From an uncultured Shewanella sp. (lineage in GTDB: Bacteria; Pseudomonadota; Gammaproteobacteria; Enterobacterales; Shewanellaceae), in NCBI RefSeq assembly GCF_947497935.1, contig NZ_CANMIO010000004.1:62001-126000 (forward strand): DNA of 64,000 nucleotides, written 5' to 3'. Positions 26,268 to 35,919 of this stretch are shown piece after piece. A program made the position numbers and the translations under genes. How positions within the stretch are numbered: position 1 is the stretch's first letter; the number at the start of each line of letters is the position of its first letter. The notes below the pieces were generated by a model that saw nothing but the letters and a program-made list of their open reading frames with translations, was not told the DNA's origin and did no database searches.

Positions 26268-27245
26268 TTAACCTGCCTGGAGGTACTCGCAACAGTGTGC
26301 GAAATGCCGTCTTCGCTTTTCTAGATGTTCACAATAATGAGTTAGCTCTTGTAGACTACCTACAGGTCCATGAAACATCTTACCAAATTCTGAAGTGAGC
26401 TTTATCCAGTTGTCACTCGGGATATTGAGTCTATTCAGTATGCTTTCTGCATTAGCAGAAATGACTCCTCGTTTGTCATCCCTAATGATTCGACCCGTTT
26501 CATTAACAAGCGTGAGATAATCTTCAAGCGAGAAGTTAATGCCTTTCGGTTGATACTTTTTTTCATTACCAATAAAGGGCAGTAACTTGGCAGGCTGCTT
26601 GCCCTTTAATGCTGCCTTAACTCTTAGTTGCAAGCTGGTATAGTCAGATTTTTCAGGTGTCTTAGCCACCTTGGCTCTAATGGGATTAAGCTCTACATAG
26701 GCCATACAGGCAAGTACTGCGGCTTCATCAAGTAATGCTTGTGACTTAAAGCGTCCTTCCCAAAAATGCCCTGTGCAGTTGTCTTCATAATTAGCTTGTC
26801 TTGCGATAGGTTCATTAAGACAACGCATAAACCAACTGATATCACTCAGGCGGGAACGATAAGTTGCTATCAAGTGTTTTAGGGTTGCGACCATACATTC
26901 TTCAATGACATCACCTTTAACAAATTTCTGGGTTAAATCTGTACCTCGGAACAGCTTATGCCACTGTTCAACAACGTCCCTATCAGTCCAGCTGTTCACG
27001 GTCTCTAGGTCGATATAAAGCACCACATGTAGATGATTACTCATCACAGCATATGCAGCGACATCAATCGCAAACACCTCTGTTAACTTTAGTATTTGCG
27101 ACTCAACCCAACCACGGCGATGGTCATAGTTCTTGCCAGTGTATTTATCGTCTCCGCACAGGTAGGCGCGCCGAACGACACGGCTACAACAGTGATAATA
27201 CGGCGTGTCTTCAAGGCTAATTAAGGTACTTCTTGCACGGGGCAT
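26268..27245 (-). mobile_element. RAYT-type (REP-associated tyrosine) transposase
   Basis: A 325-residue HUH-family protein: H71-L-H73 (NHLHVV) metal-binding motif, Tyr129 in the ATYRSRLSD helix as candidate nucleophile, and the downstream GHFWEGRFKSQALLDEAAVLACMAYVELNPIRA block that marks this family. About twice the length of IS200 TnpA (~150) with a C-terminal extension of about 130 residues. RAYTs cut single-stranded REP hairpins and are usually single-copy and domesticated. A repeat copy lies directly upstream of it (27369-27545) and a related copy lies 36 kb away. No IS ends are visible. Confidence 0.85.
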
Positions 27246-27315
27246 AACAACCTCCTACTTCAGTGTTCACTAAAGTTTAGTCGGAGAGCCAAAAACATGT
27301 CATTTATGATGGGTG

Positions 27316-27345
27316 TCAGTGTTGGAATCATCAGTGTTGGAATCA
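27316..27345 (+). repeat. Two tandem copies of a 15-bp unit
   Basis: TCAGTGTTGGAATCA at 27316-27330 and 27331-27345, in the RAYT upstream region. Confidence 0.75.
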
Positions 27346-27368
27346 GTGAATCCATTCACTTCAGATAA

Positions 27369-27545
27369 CCCATAGGAAGCGTTAGGGGTTTATCCATAGT
27401 ACGAGGCTCGTATCTAATGCATGTAACTTCGTCGGGCGGCTAAGACCCTTTATAAATGAAATGGTCAAGAGGGGAGGCTGTTGTCCCTGTTGTCCCCGAG
27501 TGTGATCTGGAAGCTCACGACTTTGGTCTGGCGAAGTCTGATGCT
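27369..27545 (-). repeat. Dispersed repeat copy A, upstream of the RAYT gene
   Basis: On the minus strand this stretch matches 63383-63555 read on the + strand, with shared blocks in the same order: GTCGTGAGC, GGGGACAACAG, CCCCTCTTG-x-CCATTT, CGACGAAGTT and CCTAACGCTTCC-x-ATGG. The region has GC-rich segments unlike its surroundings. It lacks coding potential. It fits a REP-like or MITE-like element mobilised in trans by a RAYT. Confidence 0.75.
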
Positions 27546-27645
27546 TTAAATCTCTGGTGTGGGCAAAGCGCCACGGCTTTCGTCAAACGAAGCTTGATAG
27601 TTCCAAGCCTAACCAACTTTGTATTCATATAGACGTGAGACGAGA

Positions 27646-28176
27646 TTAGTTTCTAAAAAAGTCCAGCAGATGCAAACAGGCAAAAATAACATGCAGCACA
27701 ATAAAACCGATAAAACCTTGTGCTAGTTGAATATGGTAGCCACGCCACATCAGGGCGTCTGTGCTCCCTTGAGTCGCAAACCAGGCGATGCCCGTAAGGC
27801 CAACGCCTAAGAATAGCAACATGCCGATCCCTTCGACCACGCTGAACAGGCCTCGGCCACCAGCAATTGGGATCTTGCCTTTAAAGAGTCCTAGGATGTC
27901 ACTCTTAAGCTGGGAAAAGTCGGCTATCAGCCAAGGGAAATACTGTCGCCACTTACCCTTGAGACAAGTGGTGATAACAAAGGTAATCGATAAGAAAGCA
28001 GCAATAAGCCCGAGATACACATGGCTCTGATCCCAAAACGATGCATGGGTGCGTAACTGGCGCCCAATCAATATCGAGCCACTGGTAAAAATAAGATAGG
28101 CGCTGATAATTATGATTAGCACATGCTGCAAATCAATATACTTTCTCGCTAAGCGTTTAAACATAGACTGCGCCAT
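27646..28176 (-). CDS. Membrane b-type cytochrome (cytochrome b561-like)
   Basis: A 176-residue protein with four hydrophobic helices (about 15-35, 50-68, 113-132, 152-172). His residues lie in the helices at QHVLI (first), SHVYLG (second) and YHIQLAQ / LHVIFACLHLL (fourth), enough to hold two hemes, as in Ni/Fe-hydrogenase-type and b561-type cytochromes. It begins 14 bp after hemG, so the two are co-transcribed. That suggests it takes or gives electrons to the quinone pool in connection with HemG or serves an electron-transfer role near heme synthesis. Partner is inferred. Confidence 0.7.
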   Translation of the reverse strand: MAQSMFKRLARKYIDLQHVLIIIISAYLIFTSGSILIGRQLRTHASFWDQSHVYLGLIAAFLSITFVITTCLKGKWRQYFPWLIADFSQLKSDILGLFKGKIPIAGGRGLFSVVEGIGMLLFLGVGLTGIAWFATQGSTDALMWRGYHIQLAQGFIGFIVLHVIFACLHLLDFFRN

Positions 28177-28190
28177 ATCTCTTCCCCTGC

Positions 28191-28724
28191 TTAAGCCGTT
28201 ACCACCAATTGATTGATCGAGTCGGCATAGGCATCAACTTTATTCCAGTCGGTATACTCAATATTAGTATCAGCCGCTGTAGGACCTTTAGTGATCCACA
28301 TAATAAAACGAATAATGTTTCTATCCATAGCACCATAGCTAGGATAATTCAGGTTACCGCCAAACACTTCGGCGATATCTGGAACCCAAGGTGACTTTTC
28401 AAAGAAGGCGCGCATATATGGGTTAGTCTCTGCGGTATTCTTTAACGGCTTACGTGCCACTAAGTTGACTGAGAAGAAGCTGCTTGGCTTTTGCTCTAAT
28501 TCAGCCTGATGCGCTTCAATAAAGTCATAAACTGCTGGGTTATGTTTACCGTGGCGGATACTGGCCCCGATAATAATTTTGTCAAACTCACCTAAGTCGA
28601 TTTTATCTGCAATATTCACTGCGGTAACACAGTTACCAACCGCTTTTAGTTTATCTTCTAAATAAGCACAAATTTTGCGCGTCTGGCCATGTACGCTAGA
28701 GTAAACGATAAGAATTTTGCTCAC
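28191..28724 (-). CDS. hemG: Menaquinone-dependent protoporphyrinogen IX dehydrogenase HemG
   Basis: A 177-residue flavodoxin-fold protein. KILIVYSSVHGQTRKICAYLE at the N-terminus is the FMN phosphate loop; FDKIIIGASIRHGKHNPAVYDFI follows, and the MRAFFEKSPW and GPTAADTNIEYTDW segments are typical of HemG, including its inserted loop relative to short flavodoxins. It oxidises protoporphyrinogen IX to protoporphyrin IX using FMN and a quinone at the inner membrane, in heme synthesis. A b-type cytochrome gene follows at 14 bp. Confidence 0.9.
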   Translation of the reverse strand: MSKILIVYSSVHGQTRKICAYLEDKLKAVGNCVTAVNIADKIDLGEFDKIIIGASIRHGKHNPAVYDFIEAHQAELEQKPSSFFSVNLVARKPLKNTAETNPYMRAFFEKSPWVPDIAEVFGGNLNYPSYGAMDRNIIRFIMWITKGPTAADTNIEYTDWNKVDAYADSINQLVVTA

Positions 28725-28860
28725 CAGACATCCCCCTGAGGATCAAAATGAAATGAATGAAATCTATCAATAAATCATAGGGTATTTAACGAGAAGATTA
28801 CATGAAACAGATCACGAGGTGCGCTGCTAGAAAGCCAATTTGCTTTACCTACCTCACAAA

Positions 28861-28905
28861 ACAAACACAGAGACTCCCATCTTAAGGAAATCTCTGTGTT
28901 TTTTA
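28861..28905. terminator. Bidirectional terminator between hemG upstream region and the diheme gene
   Basis: AACACAGAGA (28864-28873) / TCTCTGTGTT (28891-28900), 17-nt loop, T-run on the right and A-rich tail on the left; ends the minus-strand diheme oxidoreductase transcript. Confidence 0.7.
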
Positions 28906-28942
28906 CCGTATGGCCAACGTGGTTGAATAGATAGCTATTTCG

Positions 28943-30592
28943 TTATAGGGACATCAAGAAATCAATAACTTGCGTACGTTCATCCGCCGTTAATGCCATA
29001 AAATCTTGCTGACTTTTTTGCGCCTCGCCACCGTGCCATAAGATAGCCTCTTCCAAGGTCGCAGCGCGGCCATCGTGCAAGAAACCCGCTTGCGGATTAA
29101 CAGTTTGTGTCAGGCCTATTCCCCACAATGGACGCGTGCGCCACTCGTTACCATCGGCTAAAAAATCCGGGCGACCGTCGGCCAACTCATCACCCATATC
29201 GTGCAGCAACATATCGCTAAATGGATAGATGGTTTGACTCTTATGGCTATCACTCATAATAGCGCCGCCCAAATCACCAGATGTTTTCGTCACAAAGCTT
29301 GGCGTATGGCAACCGGTGCAGTTTAACTGCTCGAACAACCTTGCCCCCTCTCGAACATCAAGATCATCAACATTACGCCTAGCTGGGACGGCTAAGGTTT
29401 CGGCGTAAAACACCACTGAATCACTAAACTCGGCGCTAGCTTCTGGCTCGCCATCAACGCCTGATCCGGAATCAACAAAGCCTGTACGCACTAAATAGGA
29501 GTCATGTAGCGCAGTGCCTGCAATACTCTCATCCGGAAATAATGGGTTAGTGATCCCCATGTCACCGCGCAGCGCCCCTAGCGATTGCACCCTAACACTC
29601 GGCGTATTAGCCTTCCAGCCAAAACGCCCTAAGGATACTGGCGTTGCTTCGCCCGCTTGCGCTTTAACCGCATCAAACACATAGTTAGCGCGGCCTGATA
29701 TACCGTCATTATCGCTATCTAAGGCATCAACATTGGCAAGGATATCCGCTTCAGGTATCGCCTCGAGTAAACCTAAACCGAACACCGGCATGCCATTGCG
29801 CCACCCCATTAACACATCGTCTTGCAGCAGGTTAGAGGTCACGTTAGTGCTCGCCTTACTCTCTCCTGGCGCATCGTAGGGGTTTTCCACATCAAACACA
29901 GGCCTTTTCAGTGTCACGCTACTACCATCGCTATAGGTAACTCGCTTAGTCTCATAGGAGAGATAGACATCTGCCTGACCAATAAATTGATTCTGCAGCC
30001 AATCAGCTCGTGCTTGTAACACACCACGGTGAAACAATTGACCGCCAAAACCTGGCACAGGAATAGGCGCACAATAATCGTTAGCCGCCGAACCTGTTAC
30101 ACACGGCTCGTTTGGCGCCAAACTAATTCTTAAGAATATGCCTGCATCTGACCCCAGCTTTACTCGCGTTTCACCCGCTGGGACTACGGGGGTCGAGTTA
30201 CGACCATCACGCTGATGGCAAGAGTTACAGTCGGCATTATTAAATACCGGCCCAAGACCATCTAGCTCAGGGTGAGCGCTATTAGGCGCCGTGGTAAAGG
30301 CGGTTTCAAAGCTTAAATCCCCCTCAAGGTGCAGGGCCAACTCCTCGGCACTTAAGTTAGGTGCTGGCGTTGAGAAACCATGACCCGACTCAGATGCATC
30401 GAAGGTGGTAGTGTCACCGCCGCTTGCTTTTATATCGGTATAAGCTGGGTAAATTTTCTCTTCTGGCTTTGGCGTTTTATCATCACCCGAACCACCACAA
30501 GCACTTAAGCTCGTGGCGCCTAACAAGACTAAACAGCTAAGCAGGTTTGATCTAAAATTTAGGCTATTCTTTCTATTTCGTTCACTTGTCAT
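28943..30592 (-). CDS. Diheme c-type oxidoreductase lipoprotein (DUF1111 family)
   Basis: A 549-residue lipoprotein: lipobox LSAC (Cys32) then a DUF1111/di-heme oxidoreductase domain with two heme c sites, CNSCH (122-126) and CTGCH (425-429), and a later PQAGFLHDGRAATLEEAILWHGG segment that marks the family. ATG 30592 was chosen over TTG 30661 because only it gives the lipoprotein signal. It lies downstream of the imelysin and porin genes in the order seen in iron-regulated loci of other gammaproteobacteria. It probably moves electrons in the periplasm in iron acquisition; the reaction is not established. Confidence 0.88.
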   Translation of the reverse strand: MTSERNRKNSLNFRSNLLSCLVLLGATSLSACGGSGDDKTPKPEEKIYPAYTDIKASGGDTTTFDASESGHGFSTPAPNLSAEELALHLEGDLSFETAFTTAPNSAHPELDGLGPVFNNADCNSCHQRDGRNSTPVVPAGETRVKLGSDAGIFLRISLAPNEPCVTGSAANDYCAPIPVPGFGGQLFHRGVLQARADWLQNQFIGQADVYLSYETKRVTYSDGSSVTLKRPVFDVENPYDAPGESKASTNVTSNLLQDDVLMGWRNGMPVFGLGLLEAIPEADILANVDALDSDNDGISGRANYVFDAVKAQAGEATPVSLGRFGWKANTPSVRVQSLGALRGDMGITNPLFPDESIAGTALHDSYLVRTGFVDSGSGVDGEPEASAEFSDSVVFYAETLAVPARRNVDDLDVREGARLFEQLNCTGCHTPSFVTKTSGDLGGAIMSDSHKSQTIYPFSDMLLHDMGDELADGRPDFLADGNEWRTRPLWGIGLTQTVNPQAGFLHDGRAATLEEAILWHGGEAQKSQQDFMALTADERTQVIDFLMSL

Positions 30593-30715
30593 CGGCTGTC
30601 CCACACACAGTATTGTAAAATGGCTCACTTCCACACAGTTATTTAACCACTTAAAAATCAAGGGATTTATTCCAGTAAAAAAGGAGACCGCTAGGCCTCC
30701 TTAACCGCCGACAAC

Positions 30716-31867
30716 TTAGATATCCCACTCTTTAAGCAGTGGCAGAACATCTGACTCTAAGCTCGCTTGTAGCTTAGAAAGGGCATCGACTGCCGCTTGA
30801 ATACGCATACGTCCGTCGCTATCCGAGATAGCTTGACGGAAAGGCATATTGGTTTCGCCAGCTATCGCTTCAATTTTGCTGATTGCATCGTCGATCTCAG
30901 TCTTCACACGGGTCGCTAGCTCAGGCTTCGCCGCATCGACAAAGTCGATAATCCCTTGCTTATCTGCATTGCCTTCTAGCTCGCCGAGGTAAACGTTGCG
31001 AACGCCTTTGATGTTGTCGCTAAAGTCGGTGAGAGAGTTCCAAGAATACTGCGACTCAACCTTTGAGGTATCGGCCTTATCGAGTGACTCACCGAATGGA
31101 TCGGCAATCTTTCCGTTCCCCACCTCATCGACAATGCCGATCATGCCGTTCACGAGCTCTTCTACCACGCCCACTTCTGAGCTGTAGAAGGTATTGCCAT
31201 CTGTGCCCGGATTTTTAATTAGCTCGGCGTAAGCCTTGCCTGTTTGGCCGTCGTGACTCACTTGCCACGCATCATCGAGTGTCTTGGTGTAATCGCGAAA
31301 GACTTCCGCTAGCCCCATTAAATAGTCACGCTCGTTCACTGTTAGCTCGCTAATGGTCTTAGTGTTGTCGGCAACACCGTCACCAAACAACAGGTATTCA
31401 ATGGTGTGGAACCCCTGTACATCATCGTTCCAGACTTTAATGGCGTCTGCATCAAAGCCTGTGTTATTGGCCAACACAGTCGTTAGATCGGTGGTGTTTA
31501 GCGGCCAGCTATCTAGGTGTGGATCGATACCCAGTGAGTCGACTGGACCAAAGATATGCGACTCTCCCTGCTCCCAAGGCTGACGCGCCGCTTTCCACGC
31601 CTCTTGCGCCGCCTCTAAATTTGCTTGGGTCGGTGTATTCACCAGTGTTTGAGTCGCGAGTAACATAGCTTCGCCGCTCGCAGCAAGATTTGAGTAACCT
31701 GCCACGATCACATCATCGGTTAGGTTCGTTACCATCTCAGTAGCCGAAAAGCTAAAGCCTGTTTCAGGCACAACCACGGGGGTAGAGTCATCTGAGCCTG
31801 AACCACCACAGGCAGTCAGAGCAGAAATAAGGGCGATGGTAAGTGCCGAATGGGTAAAATGTTTCAT
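30716..31867 (-). CDS. Imelysin-family lipoprotein (IrpA-like)
   Basis: A 383-residue lipoprotein (lipobox LTAC, Cys20) made of long helices typical of imelysin. The conserved GxHxxE motif is present as G152-F-H154-T-I-E157, followed by LLFGDG. Imelysins are iron-regulated periplasmic or outer-membrane proteins; known structures are helical bundles without peptidase activity in several members. ATG 31867 is supported by GGAG eight bases upstream, while the frame is open to 31891. It is the middle gene of a Fur-controlled operon. Confidence 0.88.
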   Translation of the reverse strand: MKHFTHSALTIALISALTACGGSGSDDSTPVVVPETGFSFSATEMVTNLTDDVIVAGYSNLAASGEAMLLATQTLVNTPTQANLEAAQEAWKAARQPWEQGESHIFGPVDSLGIDPHLDSWPLNTTDLTTVLANNTGFDADAIKVWNDDVQGFHTIEYLLFGDGVADNTKTISELTVNERDYLMGLAEVFRDYTKTLDDAWQVSHDGQTGKAYAELIKNPGTDGNTFYSSEVGVVEELVNGMIGIVDEVGNGKIADPFGESLDKADTSKVESQYSWNSLTDFSDNIKGVRNVYLGELEGNADKQGIIDFVDAAKPELATRVKTEIDDAISKIEAIAGETNMPFRQAISDSDGRMRIQAAVDALSKLQASLESDVLPLLKEWDI

Positions 31868-31895
31868 TGAAAACTCCATGTAATAAGTCATTAAA

Positions 31896-33323
31896 TTAAA
31901 GTGAGAATTGGTAACCGACGCCTAAGGCGAAAAAGTTGGTATCAGGAATTGAAGCGACTGCCACCTGCTGTACCCCAGCTTCGGCCTTAATCACAATTTC
32001 AGGAATGGGGAAGTAGTTAACACCCGCGCTGATCCAGGTGTTTTCATAGCGTTTTGTCGCAATACCTGTTTCCACCTCTTTCAGTGGATTTGAATAATCG
32101 ATATTGGCAAAAACCGTGATTGGAATGGATGTGAAATGGCTAAGGTCGACACCCGCCTCGACGAAGAAGGCTTCAGATTTAGAGCCTAACTGAGCAAAGT
32201 TGCCCGGCTTGAGTCCCGGAGTGGTTTTGTTAGCTTGGGTGATGGCGTCGCTATCGCTCAGCGTTCCATAAAGATACTGTCCACGTAAGATCCACGGGCC
32301 TTCAACAAAGGCTCCCGCGACCGACAAGATCTCAACCCTGCCGTCTGCACTTAGCTTGTTAGTCTTATGGCGATTGCCGCTGGTATTGCCATAGTAATAG
32401 GACGCGCCGATGGCTGAACCCGTTTTAAAGTTGCCGTAATCGAGGCGAACCACATAGGCGAGGTCGTCGGCATTCACATGCTCAAAACGTTTCTGATGGC
32501 CTGACGCGACCCAGTCAAAGGTGCGGAAGTATTCAGAGTTTAAGCCGCTAACCACTTGTGCCTGATAATGGAAGTTCTCGACCTCACCAAAGACCCCAAT
32601 ACCGTTTTCGTTCCAAACCGCAGGTAGCATTGCCGCTTCACTCTTATGGCGCTGCACCGTTAGATACTGACTGGGTTTATGCAGCGTACTGCTTAGCCCT
32701 ACTGGCAGATGGATATTACCGAATTTAACCCCAAAGGCCTCGTTTGGACGGTAGCGGATCTGCGCCTTCTCAATCATCACTTCGCCGCCCGCTTCTACCT
32801 CAGCTTCAAACTCGCCAAACTCATCGAAACCGTCATATTCTAACGCGGAGCCTGTACCACCATGCTCATACTCAATCTCAACTTCCATGTCCCATTGGTC
32901 ATTAAACTGATAACCAAACTCTGTCACGATACGCTCAAGATCGAAGCGACTACGGCGCTCAGGAGAGGTGTCCTGTACATTGTCGTAATACTCGTCACTG
33001 GTATAAATTACGCTACCGTACGACTTAAATGAAAACTTATCCCAACCACTAGGCGCCGAGTTTGCTTCATTAACCGCTTGCAGTGCTTGCTGGTTTTCGG
33101 CTTGCTGTTGTTCTACTTGATCTTGTTGCTGCTCTTGCTGCAAAAGTTGCTGCTTTGCCAATTGTTGCAACTGAGTCTTTAATGCTGTGAGCTCAGCCTC
33201 TTGCTTGGCTATGGCAGCGGCTAATGCCTCGGGTTCGGTCGCTGACATGGCATTGGCGCTAAACACACTGGCGATAGTCATCGCTAACATGTTCAACTTG
33301 GCATGCTTGCATATAGATTTCAT
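31896..33323 (-). CDS. Porin-like outer-membrane protein with N-terminal coiled coil
   Basis: A 475-residue exported protein. After the signal (to about residue 27) comes a Gln/Glu-rich coiled-coil segment (about 33-85, with LLQQEQQQDQVEQQQ), then a barrel of about 370 residues ending in the strand GVGYQFSL. The coiled coil before a barrel is like that of OprP/OprO-type and other trimeric porins. As first gene of the operon after a Fur box, and followed by imelysin and a diheme oxidoreductase, it may admit iron or iron complexes. Substrate is an inference. Confidence 0.82.
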   Translation of the reverse strand: MKSICKHAKLNMLAMTIASVFSANAMSATEPEALAAAIAKQEAELTALKTQLQQLAKQQLLQQEQQQDQVEQQQAENQQALQAVNEANSAPSGWDKFSFKSYGSVIYTSDEYYDNVQDTSPERRSRFDLERIVTEFGYQFNDQWDMEVEIEYEHGGTGSALEYDGFDEFGEFEAEVEAGGEVMIEKAQIRYRPNEAFGVKFGNIHLPVGLSSTLHKPSQYLTVQRHKSEAAMLPAVWNENGIGVFGEVENFHYQAQVVSGLNSEYFRTFDWVASGHQKRFEHVNADDLAYVVRLDYGNFKTGSAIGASYYYGNTSGNRHKTNKLSADGRVEILSVAGAFVEGPWILRGQYLYGTLSDSDAITQANKTTPGLKPGNFAQLGSKSEAFFVEAGVDLSHFTSIPITVFANIDYSNPLKEVETGIATKRYENTWISAGVNYFPIPEIVIKAEAGVQQVAVASIPDTNFFALGVGYQFSL

Positions 33324-33403
33324 AAACGTCTCTCACTTTGATTCTGCGCAGCCAATAGTTCGATATTGACCCGCTCCCCCTAAATTCGCGGACAAAGTAA
33401 CCC

Positions 33404-33424
33404 AAATGAGAATGATTTACATTA
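33404..33424. promoter_or_regulatory. Fur box
   Basis: AAATGAGAATGATTTACATTA matches the Fur consensus (GATAATGATAATCATTATC) at most positions in both half-sites. It lies 81 bp upstream of the porin ATG on its coding (minus) strand, and 260 bp before the + strand MFS gene. Placement suits repression of the porin-imelysin-diheme operon under iron-replete conditions. Confidence 0.72.
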
Positions 33425-33683
33425 ATCTTTACACCTACCTTTACAAAGCACTTACATTTATTGCTTATGCTCAACAAGTAGCAATAACCTCTGATAATCG
33501 ACAGATATTTTCAGTCGTTATACAACAGCCAATAGCAGCGGCTATTACAAATTGCTCAGCACTAAATCTCACCTTGCGTCTTTCATTATCAAAACTGAAT
33601 TGGGTATACTGCACAACATTGAAGCAGCTAGATTCAGCTCGCGATTTGCAATACAGAGCCACGATAAATACAGGGACAGTTAG

Positions 33684-34874
33684 ATGAAGAACGACCCACA
33701 AAAACTCCTGCTATGGATGACATTTATCATGTCCTTGGTGTTTGCCGTTTGGCAGGCACTACTCAATAACTTTGTTATTGAGCGAGCGCAATTTACCGGC
33801 GCTGAGATTGGCATACTACAGAGCCTGCGAGAGGTGCCCGGATTCCTCGCCTTTACCGCCGTGTTTGTCTTACTGCTTATACGTGAGCAAGCCTTTGCCC
33901 TGCTCTCTCTTGCCGTCTTGTGTATCGGCGTGGCCATTACAGGCTTTTTCCCACAAGTCTTAGGGCTCTATATCACTACGGTATTAATGTCTGTCGGCTT
34001 TCATTACTTTGAAACAGTCAATCAGTCACTCACGCTACAGTGGGTCGATAAAAAAGATGCCCCAGCATTTTTAGGACGCGCCTTAGCATGGCGCAGCGCC
34101 GCAGCCCTAGGCGGATATGCCAGTATCTGGCTTATCATGAGCTGGCTAAAACTCGATTATCAATGGATGTACGCCATTATTGGTAGCCTTGGATTACTCA
34201 TGGTGTTCAGTGTGTGGCAGTATTTTCCCAACTTTAGCCAGGGCGAGGTACAACATAAGAAGTTACTGCTCAGAAAACGCTATTGGCTCTACTATATGCT
34301 GACCTTCTTCTCCGGCGCGAGACGGCAGATCTTCATGGTGTTTGCAGGCTTTATGATGGTGGAGAAGTTTGGCTATAGCATCACTCAGATCACCTCGCTA
34401 TTCTTAATTAACTATGTGGTTAATTTGCTATTTGCCCCCGCCATCGGTCGCTTTATCGGCCGAATTGGCGAGCGTAACGCACTGACTATCGAATACATTG
34501 GTTTGATTGCCGTATTCGTAAGCTATGCGCTTGTGGAACATGCCGAGCTTGCCGCCGCTCTCTATGTCATCGACCATCTGCTATTTGCCATGGCCATAGC
34601 GGTAAAGACTTATTTCCAAAAGATTGCCGAGCCCAAAGATATCGCCGCCACCATGTCAGTCAGCTTCACAATCAATCATATTGCCGCTGTGATTATCCCA
34701 GCCTTACTCGGTCTCTTGTGGTTAAGCTCACCTGAGATGGTATTTTATATCGGCGCCGGCTTTGCGGTTTGCTCACTATTGCTGGCAATTAATGTGCCCC
34801 GCCACCCACAGCGAGGCGATGAGGTCGCACACTTTGGCAAAGTAGTGCAAACTAGAGCCAACTCTATAAATTAG
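33684..34874 (+). CDS. MFS transporter
   Basis: A 396-residue protein with 12 hydrophobic helices in two halves separated by a cytoplasmic loop near residues 185-195 (FSQGEVQHKKLLLRKRYW). This is MFS-like, with EIGILQSLREVPGFLAF after helix 1 and FARP-type turns. It has no partner gene and no close resemblance to a named exporter. The Fur box lies upstream on the divergent side, so iron regulation is possible, but the spacing to this start is long. Start ATG 33684 has ACAGTTAG nearby; no strong ribosome site. Confidence 0.75.
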   Translation: MKNDPQKLLLWMTFIMSLVFAVWQALLNNFVIERAQFTGAEIGILQSLREVPGFLAFTAVFVLLLIREQAFALLSLAVLCIGVAITGFFPQVLGLYITTVLMSVGFHYFETVNQSLTLQWVDKKDAPAFLGRALAWRSAAALGGYASIWLIMSWLKLDYQWMYAIIGSLGLLMVFSVWQYFPNFSQGEVQHKKLLLRKRYWLYYMLTFFSGARRQIFMVFAGFMMVEKFGYSITQITSLFLINYVVNLLFAPAIGRFIGRIGERNALTIEYIGLIAVFVSYALVEHAELAAALYVIDHLLFAMAIAVKTYFQKIAEPKDIAATMSVSFTINHIAAVIIPALLGLLWLSSPEMVFYIGAGFAVCSLLLAINVPRHPQRGDEVAHFGKVVQTRANSIN

Positions 34875-34950
34875 CGGCTTATCAAATAGATAGTCATATA
34901 AACCGCCCCGATAACAACAAGCATAACTTGTTAATGGTGATAATAAGACC

Positions 34951-35811
34951 ATGGTTGAGACAGTAGCAGATGCTGCCAAACAGGCAGTCAAACCGACAAT
35001 GAAAGACAGCAGCAAGACCTCGGACGTATCAGCCCGTAAGAAGGCCTTGCTGCTTGGGCGTATGTTAGGTTTAGCCAGTGAAGATGACTACCGCGCCAGC
35101 AATGCCTCAATTGGCGAGCGCGCCGCCTTTAGGGCGCAAAAACTTGCCTGCCAGTATCAAGAGAACCTTGAAACCATCTACAAAATTGCCATCAGCCACA
35201 CCCCGTCCGACGTGACCGGTGTCGACTTAGATCCCGACTGGGCACATCAGTTTTTTAAGCTAGCCGAGCAAATTCATAATCGTAAAATGCAAGAGTTGTG
35301 GGGACGGATCTTAGCTAATGAAATTACCTCACCAGGTCACTTTAGCCTGCGCACCTTAAGCACCCTCAAACAATTGACCCATAAAGAGGCGCAGATCTTA
35401 GAAAAGGCGCTCGGCATGTCGGTACTGGTCAACAATGAGACGCGCCTAAAGCTGATTATCGGCTGTAAACATGCTGGAGGCTTAGGTCAACTATTCAAGA
35501 AACCAACACCGAGCAATATTGGCTTATCGCAGTTTGGCCTACCCTACTCTAATATTCTGACCTTAGTCGAGGCGGGGATCTTGCATCGCAGCGAATTAGA
35601 GACAGGTCTGCTTAGCAATAAGACGCCAATCAGTTTCTCCTTGAGTGATTTAAAACTCAAACTCACCCCTAAGAGTGGCCAGCTATTCTTCAGTTATTAT
35701 CGTTTTACTCCTATTGGCGATGAGCTAGCTCAGCTTATTCCTTTCAGTACCGATAAAAGCTATATCAAGGCGATGAGAGCCCTGTTTGCCCGTGACTTTA
35801 AGATTGAATAA
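34951..35811 (+). CDS. TIGR03899-family protein
   Basis: A 286-residue soluble protein without signal or membrane helix. It matches the TIGR03899 type (related to DUF2806): a basic N-terminus, ERAAFRAQKLACQYQENLE, then DWAHQFFKLAEQIHNRKMQELWGRILANEITSPG, then a helical C-terminal half ending in PIGDELAQLIPF. The family is widely distributed in Vibrio and Shewanella and has no known function. Single gene ending at a bidirectional terminator. Confidence 0.82.
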   Translation: MVETVADAAKQAVKPTMKDSSKTSDVSARKKALLLGRMLGLASEDDYRASNASIGERAAFRAQKLACQYQENLETIYKIAISHTPSDVTGVDLDPDWAHQFFKLAEQIHNRKMQELWGRILANEITSPGHFSLRTLSTLKQLTHKEAQILEKALGMSVLVNNETRLKLIIGCKHAGGLGQLFKKPTPSNIGLSQFGLPYSNILTLVEAGILHRSELETGLLSNKTPISFSLSDLKLKLTPKSGQLFFSYYRFTPIGDELAQLIPFSTDKSYIKAMRALFARDFKIE

Positions 35812-35861
35812 CTCATACCTGTAGCTGTTTAATAGACAGGTTTTATCCTGCTTAAAACGTC

Positions 35862-35891
35862 AAAAACCACCTAGAAAAAGGTGGTTTTTTG
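35862..35891. terminator. Bidirectional terminator
   Basis: AAAAACCACCT (35862-35872) / AGGTGGTTTTT (35879-35889) with a 6-nt loop, between the TIGR03899 gene and convergent cysC. Confidence 0.88.
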
Positions 35892-35919
35892 TCATTCGAG
35901 AATTCTAGCTGTGAAGAAA

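Noticed and set aside
26268..27245. Complete IS200/IS605 element
   Set aside because: No paired hairpin ends or orfB partner, and the protein is about twice IS200 length; a domesticated RAYT fits better.
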